Numbered from the stretch's first letter, positions 53,157 through 60,604 are shown. The stretch: 64,000 bases of DNA from Fibrobacter sp. UWB15 (GCF_900177705.1 NZ_FXBA01000005.1:124001-188000); one strand, 5' to 3'. Translations and numbers: made by a program. The notes: generated by a model from the letters alone, not told the origin.

Positions 53157-53225
53157 CTATGCGTAAAAGGCATAGCGAGTCATAGCAAATAAGTATTTTG
53201 AATCGCTCGCACAATTATTTATATT
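53157..53225 (+). promoter_or_regulatory. Promoter region of the cyclophilin-like gene with palindrome
   Basis: CTATGC-N7-GCATAG (53157-53175) lies upstream of a TTTTGAAT -35-like word and TATATT (53220-53225). The region aligns with 61005-61090 before the quinol monooxygenase gene, which has the same TATGC-N7-GCATA palindrome and the same spacing to TATATT. Confidence 0.55.
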
Positions 53226-53231
53226 GTGAGT

Positions 53232-53741
53232 ATGCGAAATTTTGTCCTTATAGCGTTGTTCTTTCTCGTGGCCTGCAGCGATGCTGCGAGCCATTCGACG
53301 CAACCTGAAACCCAGACGCCGAAATCGTCTGCCAGTAAAACACCCGGCGCAGTACCAACAAGTTCATCTGCCCAAACGGAGGCTCCCGTGAAACTCAAGA
53401 TCCATGTGAACGACACCACCTTCACGGCAACGCTCGAAGAAAATTCCTCGGCCGAGGCCTTCGCCGAATTTCTCACGCAGGGCGACATGACGCTCGACAT
53501 GCACGACTACGGCAGCTTCGAGAAGGTGGCTGACCTGCCGCGCAGTTTTCCGCGCAACGACATGCAAATCGACACCGACGCGGGCGACATCATCCTTTAC
53601 CAGGGCAATTCCATCACCATCTACTACGACAAGAATTCCTGGAACTTTACGCGCTTGGCCCGCATCGACAACGTGAATAAGAAACGTCTCAAGGAAATCC
53701 TCGGCAAAGGGAACGTGAAGGCGACATTTTCGGTGGAATAA
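53232..53741 (+). CDS. Cyclophilin-like-fold lipoprotein
   Basis: The 169-residue precursor has a signal peptide and lipobox FLVACSD. A Ser/Thr/Pro linker (residues 22-55) is followed by a cyclophilin-like domain (KIHVNDTTFTATLEENSSA, DMTLDMHDYGSFEKVADLP, GDIILYQGNSITIYYDKNSW). Such proteins accompany flavodoxin and hydrolase genes in gut bacteria, and their role is not established. The ATG at 53232 follows TATATT closely. A decayed copy lies at 56907-57071. Confidence 0.85.
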   Translation: MRNFVLIALFFLVACSDAASHSTQPETQTPKSSASKTPGAVPTSSSAQTEAPVKLKIHVNDTTFTATLEENSSAEAFAEFLTQGDMTLDMHDYGSFEKVADLPRSFPRNDMQIDTDAGDIILYQGNSITIYYDKNSWNFTRLARIDNVNKKRLKEILGKGNVKATFSVE

Positions 53742-53805
53742 ACAGCGAAAGCTCTAACTAACCTTTTTGTAACCAAGTTTTTACTTTAAATTTCTAGTTG
53801 TTCTA

Positions 53806-53845
53806 TTGACATTACAACGATAATTGGTTATATTTCGTGTTGTAA
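53806..53845 (+). promoter_or_regulatory. Promoter with flanking inverted repeat before the MBL-like gene
   Basis: TTGACA (53806), 17 bases, TATATT (53829-53834). TTACAAC (53812-53818) and GTTGTAA (53839-53845) form an inverted repeat on both sides of the -10, which suits a dimeric regulator. The Rrf2 protein of this cluster is the obvious candidate. Confidence 0.7.
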
Positions 53846-53905
53846 CAATTAAAGAACAACAACTTAAAATAAAACAAAAACGGGCTTGGCCCAAGGAGAT
53901 TCAAA

Positions 53906-54703
53906 ATGGAAAAGAACAACTTCAAGACCGTAAATCTTGGCAAGGGCGTCGTGGAAGTCTACGATTTCGGGGCGGTCAAGCTGCACGCCTACAAGACAAA
54001 CGACCTGATAACCGACGAATGTTTCTTGCTGGAAAAGGGCGGCAAGATGTTCATGGTCGAAGCCCCCTGTTTCTTCGACAACATCAAGGAACTGGAGGCC
54101 TACATCAAGGGCCTTTCGGTAGAATTCGTGGGCACGGTGATTGCCTACCATGGCGCGGGCGCGACCTTCATGAAGGGTGCTCCCGTGTACAGCACCCGCC
54201 ATGCCGACGATTACAACCATAACGGAGGCGGTGCGGCCCTGGTCAAGAATTTCACGGCGGCTTTTGGCGATGCTTTTGACAGCTCCATTTACGCGACGAC
54301 AGACTTTATCGAAGGCGAGACGTTGAATCTCGCGGGCATCGACATGCGCATTGTCGCGACCCAGGAGGCATTCGATATCGAGTTTCCCGAAATCAACGTT
54401 GTCTACACCCACATGATGGGCCACGACGTTCATTCCATCGTGGCGGGGAGCAAGCACGCCGATGCCATCATCGCGCAGCTCACGGATTACATCGACCGCG
54501 GAATTTCCCTGATTCTCACGTCACACTACACGGTGGAAAATCTGGAAGATGCCCGTGCTAAAATCCAGTACCTGAAGGTGATGAAGAATATCGCCCTCAA
54601 GAACGTGAACCCGGCGGCATTCAAGAGCGCCATGAAGCAGGAATTTACGAACTACTCCGGCGAAAATTACCTGGACATGACGGCGGGAATGTTCTACAAA
54701 TAG
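53906..54703 (+). CDS. Metallo-beta-lactamase-fold-like protein, metal site degenerate
   Basis: The 265-residue protein has a fold like the beta-lactamase-type diiron or zinc proteins (TDECFLLEKGGKMFMVEAP, then VGTVIAYHGAGATFMKGAPVY). The expected HxHxDH is replaced by YHGAGAT; a few later His (THMMGHDVHS, TSHYTV) remain. It may be a binding or regulatory protein rather than a hydrolase. AAGGAG precedes the ATG. It is the first gene of the group MBL-Rrf2-macrodomain-sirtuin. Confidence 0.65.
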   Translation: MEKNNFKTVNLGKGVVEVYDFGAVKLHAYKTNDLITDECFLLEKGGKMFMVEAPCFFDNIKELEAYIKGLSVEFVGTVIAYHGAGATFMKGAPVYSTRHADDYNHNGGGAALVKNFTAAFGDAFDSSIYATTDFIEGETLNLAGIDMRIVATQEAFDIEFPEINVVYTHMMGHDVHSIVAGSKHADAIIAQLTDYIDRGISLILTSHYTVENLEDARAKIQYLKVMKNIALKNVNPAAFKSAMKQEFTNYSGENYLDMTAGMFYK

Positions 54704-54749
54704 ACCAAGGTGCGTGTGAACGCAGGCAACAATTGTTAAATTGCGGATT

Positions 54750-55352
54750 ATGAAAGTCAGCGTTCGTTTTACGGCGGCGGTCCATACCCTGCTTTGCATC
54801 CATTTCTTCGAGGGTGCGGAACGGGTGACCTCGGAATTCATATCGGGCAGCACCGGCGTGAATGCGGTCATCATCCGCAAGGTCCTTTTGCAGCTACAAA
54901 AGGCGGGCCTGGTTGAGACGGCTCCTGGCGTAGGGGGCTCTCACCTTGCACGTCCTGCCGACAAGATAACGCTCCTGGATGTCTACAAGGCCATCAACGA
55001 TAACGACGAGGAGCGGATCGTCTTCAGTTTCCACCCGGAACCGAATCCGCTGTGCCCCGTAGGCAGGAACATCCACCGCCTGCTGGACCCGGCCCTGAAT
55101 TCGGCGCAGACGGCGCTGGAAATGGAACTGGAGAAGACGACCCTGAAGGGCCTCGCCGCACAACTCAAGACCACCCCTGAACCGTCCGGGAGGAAACATG
55201 AACCAAGCGGAGCGCAGACTATTCCTGATAAAGTATCTACTGGCGGAAAGTCCCAGGTACAGCGGCACGACCATCCCCGCGGACGCCGAAGGACAGAAAA
55301 TCCTGCTACGTTCCTTGATGAACGTGCGGGAAGCCACCCCCGCAAGCGATGA
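54750..55352 (+). CDS. Rrf2-family transcriptional regulator with out-of-frame extension
   Basis: Residues 1-150 are a normal Rrf2 protein: winged helix (SVRFTAAVHTLLCIHFFEG, NAVIIRKVLLQLQKAGLVE, then GVGGSHLARP) and dimer helix (NPLCPVGRNIHRLLDPALNS). The three Cys of FeS types such as IscR are not present. The last 50 residues are read out of frame over the first 155 bases of the macrodomain gene and look meaningless, so a stop was probably lost recently. It likely controls this gene group. Confidence 0.8.
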   Translation: MKVSVRFTAAVHTLLCIHFFEGAERVTSEFISGSTGVNAVIIRKVLLQLQKAGLVETAPGVGGSHLARPADKITLLDVYKAINDNDEERIVFSFHPEPNPLCPVGRNIHRLLDPALNSAQTALEMELEKTTLKGLAAQLKTTPEPSGRKHEPSGAQTIPDKVSTGGKSQVQRHDHPRGRRRTENPATFLDERAGSHPRKR

Positions 55353-56019
55353 ATTCTACAGGATTCAGGACGAATACCTACAGGAATCCATCCGTGGTCG
55401 CGGAATAACGGACATCGCGGACATTGAAAGTATCGGCAGGCGCTTCAGCGCGGGTGCGCCGGACTTGTTTGGCGATTCCCTGTTTTTGTGGCGCGGCGAC
55501 ATCACCACTCTCAGGGTAGATGCAATCGTAAACGCGGCAAACAGCGGCATGACGGGATGCTGGCAGCCTTGCCACAGCTGTATCGACAACTGCATCCATA
55601 CCTTCGCGGGGGTCCGCCTCCGTAGCGCTTGCGACGCCCTGATGAAACGGCAAGGGCACCCCGAACCCACAGGACAGGCTAAAATCACGCCAGCCTACAA
55701 CCTGCCCTGCAAATACGTGCTGCACACGGTGGGGCCAATCGTGGGCTACGGCCTTACGGAACGGGACTGCGAGTTGCTGGAATCGTGCTACAGGAACTGC
55801 CTCGATGTTGCGGCCCGGAACGGTGTGGAATCTATCGCCTTCTGCTGTATTTCTACAGGTGTATTCCGTTTCCCGCCGGAACGCGCCGCCCAAATCGCGG
55901 TGGATACGGTGCTGGAATGGAAACGCCGTACGCAAAACCCCATGAAGGTTGTCTTTAACGTTTTCAGCGAAAAGGACGAGGCTATCTATGCGCGGATTTT
56001 CGAAAAGTTCAACGAATGA
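55198..56019 (+). CDS. Zinc-dependent macrodomain protein-ADP-ribose hydrolase
   Basis: The 273-residue protein belongs to the macrodomain class linked to class-M sirtuins. An N-terminal helical part (LRSLMNVREATPASDEFYRI) is followed by the macrodomain (LRVDAIVNAANSGMTGCWQP, HTVGPIVGYG, CISTGVFRFPPERAAQIA). CHSCIDNCIH supplies zinc ligands of the zinc-macro group. It should remove ADP-ribose added by the sirtuin encoded next. GGAGG precedes the ATG. It overlaps the Rrf2 gene and overlaps the sirtuin gene by 32 bases. Confidence 0.92.
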   Translation: MNQAERRLFLIKYLLAESPRYSGTTIPADAEGQKILLRSLMNVREATPASDEFYRIQDEYLQESIRGRGITDIADIESIGRRFSAGAPDLFGDSLFLWRGDITTLRVDAIVNAANSGMTGCWQPCHSCIDNCIHTFAGVRLRSACDALMKRQGHPEPTGQAKITPAYNLPCKYVLHTVGPIVGYGLTERDCELLESCYRNCLDVAARNGVESIAFCCISTGVFRFPPERAAQIAVDTVLEWKRRTQNPMKVVFNVFSEKDEAIYARIFEKFNE

Positions 56020-56887
56020 TTTTTCTGCCGAAGTGTCGAGACTGAAAGAGGCGCTGGCAAGGGCGGATGCCGTCGTCGTGGGCGCGGGCGCTGGACTTTC
56101 GACATCGGCGGGATTTACCTATTCCGGGGAACGCTTTGTCAAGTACTTCGCTGACTTTTCTGTAAAGTACGGCTTTTCGGACATGTATTCCGGCGGCTTT
56201 TTTCCTTACGGGACTCCCGAAGAAATGTGGGCCTTCTGGAGCCGCTATGTCACGATAAACCGCTACATGGCCGCCCCGAACCCCGTCTATGAAAACCTCC
56301 TGAAAATCCTACGGAATAAGGATTACTTTGTCCTTACCACCAACGTAGACCATTGTTTCCAAAAAGCGGGCTTTGACAAGGAACGGCTCTTTTACACACA
56401 GGGCGATTACGGGCTTTTCCAATGCAGCAAGCCGTGCCACCCCTGCACCTACGACAACGAAAAGCAGATTCGTGCCATGTTCGACGCCCAGGGATTTTCA
56501 AAAGAGACGGGCTTGTTCGGCGCCATGACCGTCCCTGCGGAACTGTTGCCCAGGTGCCCCATTTGCGGTCGCCCCATGTCCATGAACCTGCGTTCCGATT
56601 CCACCTTCGTAGAAGACGACGGCTGGCACCGTGCCGCAAAACGTTACCGCGAATTTCTCGACAGATGTAACGCCATGCGCGGCGGAAACGTGCTGTTCCT
56701 AGAACTGGGCGTAGGCATGAACACCCCCGGAATCATCAAGTACCCGTTCTGGCAAATGACCGCCCTGAATTCGAACGCCACCTACGCCTGCATCAACTAC
56801 GGACAGGCCTACGCTCCCGACGACATCGGGCCCCGCTCGTTATGCGTCGACGGCGATATCGGCGAGGTGGTGACGTCTCTCTTCTAG
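55988..56887 (+). CDS. Class-M sirtuin (SirTM), protein ADP-ribosyltransferase
   Basis: The 299-residue protein starts at the ATG at 55988, with GAGG upstream, inside the end of the macrodomain gene. The NAD-binding motif is VVGAGAGLSTSAGF, the catalytic region is VLTTNVDHCFQKAG, and Cys pairs (CSKPCHPC and CPICGRP) form a zinc site. SirTM enzymes ADP-ribosylate a lipoylated GcvH-like protein in Gram-positive pathogens. Neither GcvH-L nor LplA2 is encoded here, so the target may differ or lie elsewhere. Confidence 0.9.
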   Translation: MRGFSKSSTNDFSAEVSRLKEALARADAVVVGAGAGLSTSAGFTYSGERFVKYFADFSVKYGFSDMYSGGFFPYGTPEEMWAFWSRYVTINRYMAAPNPVYENLLKILRNKDYFVLTTNVDHCFQKAGFDKERLFYTQGDYGLFQCSKPCHPCTYDNEKQIRAMFDAQGFSKETGLFGAMTVPAELLPRCPICGRPMSMNLRSDSTFVEDDGWHRAAKRYREFLDRCNAMRGGNVLFLELGVGMNTPGIIKYPFWQMTALNSNATYACINYGQAYAPDDIGPRSLCVDGDIGEVVTSLF

Positions 56888-56906
56888 TGCTCTAGTCAGT
56901 GTTCTC

Positions 56907-57071
56907 GTCGCAACCTGAAACTCAGACGCCGAAATCGTCCGCCAATTCATCCGCTCAAACGGAGGCTCTCGTGAAACTTAAAATCTATGTGAACGATACC
57001 ACCTTCACGGCGACGCTCGAAGAAAATTCCTCGGCAAAGGGAACGTGAAGGCGACATTCTCGGTGGAATAA
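56907..57071 (+). pseudogene. Decayed partial copy of the cyclophilin-like gene
   Basis: Clearly homologous to 53290-53741, with two internal deletions: about 27 bases in the linker, and a large one joining the start of the domain (AAAATTCCTCGG) to the last codons (CAAAGGGAACGTG). It keeps the original stop codon context. It lacks the signal peptide and promoter, so it is not functional. It lies directly after the sirtuin gene in the same orientation as the intact copy. Confidence 0.85.
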
Positions 57072-57131
57072 ACGTTTTCTTGTCACCTCAAGAAAAAAAA
57101 TACAATTATTCTCTTGCTTTTTTAAAATAAT

Positions 57132-57149
57132 GTTTGTACATTTACGAAC
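57132..57149 (+). promoter_or_regulatory. Ars operator 1
   Basis: GTTTGT-N6-ACGAAC just before the ArsR-family gene, near TAAAAT. The same pattern occurs at 57511-57528. Confidence 0.6.
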
Positions 57150-57166
57150 AACGAACAGAAACCGAA

Positions 57167-57493
57167 ATGGCCAAAAAAAGCAAATACTGTGAAGAAACCG
57201 AGACCTTGGCGAGGTATGCCAAGGCTTTGGCGCATCCCGCACGCATAAGTATCATGCAGTTCTTGGCCAAGCGCAATACCTGCTATTTTGGCGATATCCA
57301 CGAAGAACTGCCCATTGCGAAGGCCACGGTTAGCCAGCATTTAAAGGAGCTAAAAGAGGCCGGTTTGATCCAGGGTGAAATTGAAACGCCCAAGGTCAAG
57401 TACTGTATAAACAAAAAAAACTGGAAAAAGGCCCAGGCATTGTTCAGTGATTTTTTCAATAAAGATTTTTGCAATAGGGAATGCGACTGCTAA
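57167..57493 (+). CDS. arsR: ArsR-family repressor of the arsenic operon
   Basis: The 108-residue protein has a winged helix ([40 protein letters not shown]). A Cys in RNTCYF at the DNA-binding helix and a terminal CNRECDC are possible As(III) ligands. The start MAKKSKY at 57167 is preferred; the frame to 57134 begins inside operator 1. The gene and its followers look AT-richer than the surroundings, which may mean transfer. Confidence 0.88.
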   Translation: MAKKSKYCEETETLARYAKALAHPARISIMQFLAKRNTCYFGDIHEELPIAKATVSQHLKELKEAGLIQGEIETPKVKYCINKKNWKKAQALFSDFFNKDFCNRECDC

Positions 57494-57510
57494 AAAATTT
57501 TGCCATACAC

Positions 57511-57528
57511 GTTCGTTGTTCTACGAAC
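57511..57528 (+). promoter_or_regulatory. Ars operator 2
   Basis: GTTCGT-TGTTCT-ACGAAC, a perfect six-base inverted repeat between arsR and the thioredoxin-like gene. It may govern an internal promoter. Confidence 0.6.
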
Positions 57529-57552
57529 TACAAACAAAAAAAAGAGGATAAA

Positions 57553-57792
57553 ATGAAAAACATAAAAATACTCATGAGTCAGTGTGGCTGCAATATCGCC
57601 TTTGCTGCAACAGTTGAAAAAATCGTTAAGGAATCGGGCATAGAAGCTTCAGTTTCCCGCATTGACGATGTTGTCCAAATGCTTCCGTACAATGTCATGA
57701 CTTTACCCGCGCTTGTTGTCGATGAACGGCTTGTGTCTACAGGTAAAATTAGCGAAGATAAAATAAAAGAACTTATCAAAGGTGAAACATGA
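57553..57792 (+). CDS. Small thioredoxin-like redox protein
   Basis: The 79-residue protein resembles the small redox-active disulfide family found with ArsR and permease genes. The N-terminal KILMSQCGCN holds a CxC in place of CxxC, and MTLPALVVDERLVSTGK is the cis-Pro segment. It may deliver electrons to ArsC or the permease. The ATG at 57553 follows AGAGGA. It overlaps arsC by four bases. Confidence 0.82.
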   Translation: MKNIKILMSQCGCNIAFAATVEKIVKESGIEASVSRIDDVVQMLPYNVMTLPALVVDERLVSTGKISEDKIKELIKGET

Positions 57793-58208
57793 AGATACTC
57801 TTTCTTTGTACAGGCAACAGGTGCCGTAGTCAAATGGCCGAAGGATTTCTCAAGGCACTGGATTCGTCGTTGACCGTATGTTCTGCAGGAACGTTTCCGG
57901 CAAAGAACGTGCATCCGACTGCAATCGAAGTGATGAAGGAACGAGAGGTTGACATTTCCCTTAATAAGCCAAAAAATGTATCGCAGTATCTTGATACATC
58001 GTGGGACTACGTTGTCACCGTCTGCGACAAGGCGAAAGAAAGTTGTCCGATTTTTTTGGGGGCAGTCAAGAACAGAATTCATCTTGGCTTTGATGATCCT
58101 GACGCGTTCAGAGGGACTGAAACCGAAATTCTGCAGGAATTTCGTCGTGTAAGGGATGAAATCGACACGGCAGTAAGGGCTTTCTATGATACAATCATTC
58201 ACCGATAA
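57789..58208 (+). CDS. arsC: Arsenate reductase, low-molecular-weight phosphatase type
   Basis: The 139-residue protein reduces arsenate to arsenite. LFLCTGNRCRSQMAEG is the active-site loop with catalytic Cys and Arg, and VVTVCDKAKESCPIF supplies the two further Cys of the thioredoxin-coupled type. DDPDAFRGTE is the conserved acid segment. It overlaps both the thioredoxin-like gene and the permease gene. Confidence 0.93.
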   Translation: MKILFLCTGNRCRSQMAEGFLKALDSSLTVCSAGTFPAKNVHPTAIEVMKEREVDISLNKPKNVSQYLDTSWDYVVTVCDKAKESCPIFLGAVKNRIHLGFDDPDAFRGTETEILQEFRRVRDEIDTAVRAFYDTIIHR

Positions 58209-59175
58209 TCTTGTTTACAACATCATTGGATTGGATGGCTCGTCTCCTTTGGGTTCGACGATAAATTTCTTCGTTTACGACAGCCTCAAAATTATCCTGA
58301 TATTGCTTTTTATTAGTTTCCTGATGGGGCTGCTGAATACATTTTTCCCGATTGAGGCGATTCGCAATTTTTTGTCGTCGCATCGTTTGTACGGAGTCCA
58401 ATATTTCCTCGCCGCAATCTTCGGAGCGATTACCCCTTTCTGCTCATGTTCCAGTATTCCCCTGTTCATCGGTTTTGTCAGGGGCGGCATCCCCCTTGGC
58501 GTCACGTTCAGTTTTCTTATAACATCGCCACTTGTAAACGAGGTCGCTGTTGCTATGCTTGCGGGAACATTCGGATTGAAAGTGACTGTGATTTATGTAG
58601 GTTCCGGCGTGTTTCTTGGAACATTTTTAGGGATGTTCCTAGAACGGTTCAAGCTGGAAAGATTTCTAAGCGATTGGGTGAAAAATTTGCAGCGGACAAA
58701 CGAATCCATCAATAACGATGCAAAGCCATGCAGCCTTAAGCAAAGGGGCGTTCAAGTACTGCAGAAAATACCCCAAGTAGCAAGGGATGCCCTTGGTGTA
58801 ACGCGTTCGGTTTTGCCCTATGTGCTTGCAGGCATTGCGATCGGCGCATTAATGCACGGTTATGTTCCTTCGGGATTTTTCGAAGAATACCTGTCAAAAG
58901 ACAAATGGTTTGCCGTTCCCCTGGCGGTAATTCTTGCCGTTCCCATGTACGCAAATGCAGCTGGAGTTATTCCCATTGTCGAGGTTCTTGTTCAAAAGGG
59001 TGTCGCTCTTGGCACGGCGCTTGCCTTTATGATGGCCGTTGTGGGACTCTCGCTCCCCGAAGCCATGCTTTTAAAAAAGGTCATGACACTTAAACTGATA
59101 TTTGTCTTTTTCGGAACGGTTACAGCGGCAATCATCGTTCTTGGAATCGGCTACAATCTTTCTATAAGTTCCTGA
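58186..59175 (+). CDS. ArsP-type permease
   Basis: The 329-residue permease of the DUF318/ArsP family has two repeats of four spans. AITPFCSCSSIPLFIGFVRG contains the CSC motif typical of the family, and VPMYANAAGVIPIVEVL is its counterpart in the second repeat. It probably exports arsenite or organoarsenicals. It is the last gene of arsR-trx-arsC-permease, overlapping arsC by 23 bases. Confidence 0.87.
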   Translation: MIQSFTDNLVYNIIGLDGSSPLGSTINFFVYDSLKIILILLFISFLMGLLNTFFPIEAIRNFLSSHRLYGVQYFLAAIFGAITPFCSCSSIPLFIGFVRGGIPLGVTFSFLITSPLVNEVAVAMLAGTFGLKVTVIYVGSGVFLGTFLGMFLERFKLERFLSDWVKNLQRTNESINNDAKPCSLKQRGVQVLQKIPQVARDALGVTRSVLPYVLAGIAIGALMHGYVPSGFFEEYLSKDKWFAVPLAVILAVPMYANAAGVIPIVEVLVQKGVALGTALAFMMAVVGLSLPEAMLLKKVMTLKLIFVFFGTVTAAIIVLGIGYNLSISS

Positions 59176-59201
59176 TTATTTAGTTTGTATATTTTATAAG
59201 G

Positions 59202-60083
59202 ATGTATTTACGGAATATAGCGACATTTAAAAAGATATTGGTGCTTGTGCTGTTCACGGTATTTGCAAGTTTCGCACATGCTGAAACGCCCGCAGCCGAT
59301 TCGACAAGCGTGGATTCCGCAGCCATCGATAGCGCACAAAAGCTTTCTCCGCTCAACCATCTGGGCCATAACATGTTGCTGAGTGCGTTCGGCTGGCCGC
59401 TCGGGTTCCACATGCTCGGCGGAGCGCTCACGTACAAGTTCTCGATGGAAAACAACGACCTGATGATGGCCCGTTTTGCGGCCCGCCAGGACCAGCTTGT
59501 TTACGGCATCGCGTTCACTCCCGGCATGATGATGGGAACATTCTTCCCGATTCTTGTTCCGGGCTACATGTACTTTATCAGCGACAACCGCGCGCTGAAC
59601 AACACCGGCGCCGTCGCCGTGCAGGCTACCGCCGTGGCGTTCCTCTACAACAACATCCTCAAGGCGATTTCGGCTCGCGAGCACCCCGACGCGGAACTCA
59701 ACAGCGGCGAGCGTTCCCGCGATTTCAAGTGGGGATTTTTTAGGCGCGGAGTCTTTTACGGCTGGCCCTCGGGGCATTCCATGACCAACGCGGCCATGGC
59801 CATGAGCATCGCAAGTTACAACCGCGATAAGCCCCTTGTCGTGGCAGGCTGCGCTCTGTATGCAGGCTACATCGCCACAAGCATGGTGCTCGGCGCAAAA
59901 GGGGAGGCACACTGGTTCTCCGACGCCGTCGCGGGCACCCTGATGGGAGCCTCCATCGGCTGGTACATCGGCAGCGTGTTCTACAAGGAAAAAGTCGGCG
60001 AAAAGCAGACCCCGCCCAAGGTCACCATCGCCCCGCTATTTTACGACGACACCAAAGGCGTCGTGCTCAGCGTGAGAATTTAA
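59202..60083 (+). CDS. PAP2-family membrane-associated phosphatase
   Basis: The 293-residue protein has a signal peptide (VLVLFTVFASFAHA) and several hydrophobic segments. The three phosphatase motifs are KAISAREHP, PSGHSMTNA and the final AHWFSD. It likely dephosphorylates a lipid such as undecaprenyl or phosphatidate in the envelope. TATATT lies just upstream. Its 3' end is repeated at 60946-60995. Confidence 0.9.
   Translation: MYLRNIATFKKILVLVLFTVFASFAHAETPAADSTSVDSAAIDSAQKLSPLNHLGHNMLLSAFGWPLGFHMLGGALTYKFSMENNDLMMARFAARQDQLVYGIAFTPGMMMGTFFPILVPGYMYFISDNRALNNTGAVAVQATAVAFLYNNILKAISAREHPDAELNSGERSRDFKWGFFRRGVFYGWPSGHSMTNAAMAMSIASYNRDKPLVVAGCALYAGYIATSMVLGAKGEAHWFSDAVAGTLMGASIGWYIGSVFYKEKVGEKQTPPKVTIAPLFYDDTKGVVLSVRI
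60030..60079 (+). repeat. Direct repeat, copy 1 (3' end of the PAP2 gene)
   Basis: The 50 bases from GCCCCGCTATT to CGTGAGAAT match 60946-60995 at 46 of 50 positions. The DUF2442/DUF4160 pair lies between the two copies. Confidence 0.85.
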
Positions 60084-60128
60084 GCCAAACGCCTGGTACA
60101 CAACCTTGTGGGCCACAACTTTGTGTAC
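60081..60128 (+). repeat. Second copy of the ATPase operator region
   Basis: The bases from AAGCCAAACGCCTGGTACAC onward match 42544-42590 almost exactly, including two palindromes. The third palindrome is missing, apparently by deletion between GTGTAC words. It stands immediately after the PAP2 stop. Confidence 0.8.
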
Positions 60129-60158
60129 CGATGGAAGAGAAAAAAATGCATAAACCTC

Positions 60159-60187
60159 TTGACAATTGCGTTCTGGCAATTTATATT
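60159..60187 (+). promoter_or_regulatory. Promoter of the DUF2442/DUF4160 pair
   Basis: TTGACA, exactly 17 bases, TATATT. The spacer holds ATTGC-GTTCTG-GCAAT, an inverted repeat placed where a repressor would block RNA polymerase. Confidence 0.75.
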
Positions 60188-60280
60188 TAGTGCACAAGTG
60201 TGTAGAAAATCAACTTTTCGCACACAGTGTAAAACAAGCAAAGCCCCGCCTTTTTATGCATGTAGGCGGAGGGAGGAAAG

Positions 60281-60604
60281 ATGAATACTAGCCAAACAAG
60301 GCCTGAAAATGTTATATTGCCGTTAGGCAATATGATGTACCCCTTCATGACACTTGACGACAACGCGGAAATTGTCCATTCCGAAATGGGCAAGGATGGC
60401 CGCGTTAAGGTGTACATCGAAAAGCCCGACGCAAAAGACGGCTTCCATCGGGCGACATGCTATTTACCCTCCTATACATGGGAAGATATATTCGGTTTTT
60501 CAGATGAGGAAATCAATCGCTATAAGAAGGTGATTGAATCTACGGCTCATTTGATAATGGAATTTTCTCAGAAAGGTGGGTTCAGCAATGCCGCAAATCT
60601 TTAA
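60281..60604 (+). CDS. DUF2442-like protein, possible antitoxin partner
   Basis: The 107-residue protein resembles the DUF2442 group that is paired with DUF4160 genes (KVYIEKPDAKDGFHRATCYL, WEDIFGFSDEEINRYKKVIE). GGAGGGAGG precedes the ATG. Early in the gene, ATATTGCC-GTTA-GGCAATAT (near 60313) is a perfect hairpin that may affect its mRNA. It overlaps the next gene by 17 bases. A toxin-antitoxin role is only a suggestion from the context. Confidence 0.7.
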   Translation: MNTSQTRPENVILPLGNMMYPFMTLDDNAEIVHSEMGKDGRVKVYIEKPDAKDGFHRATCYLPSYTWEDIFGFSDEEINRYKKVIESTAHLIMEFSQKGGFSNAANL

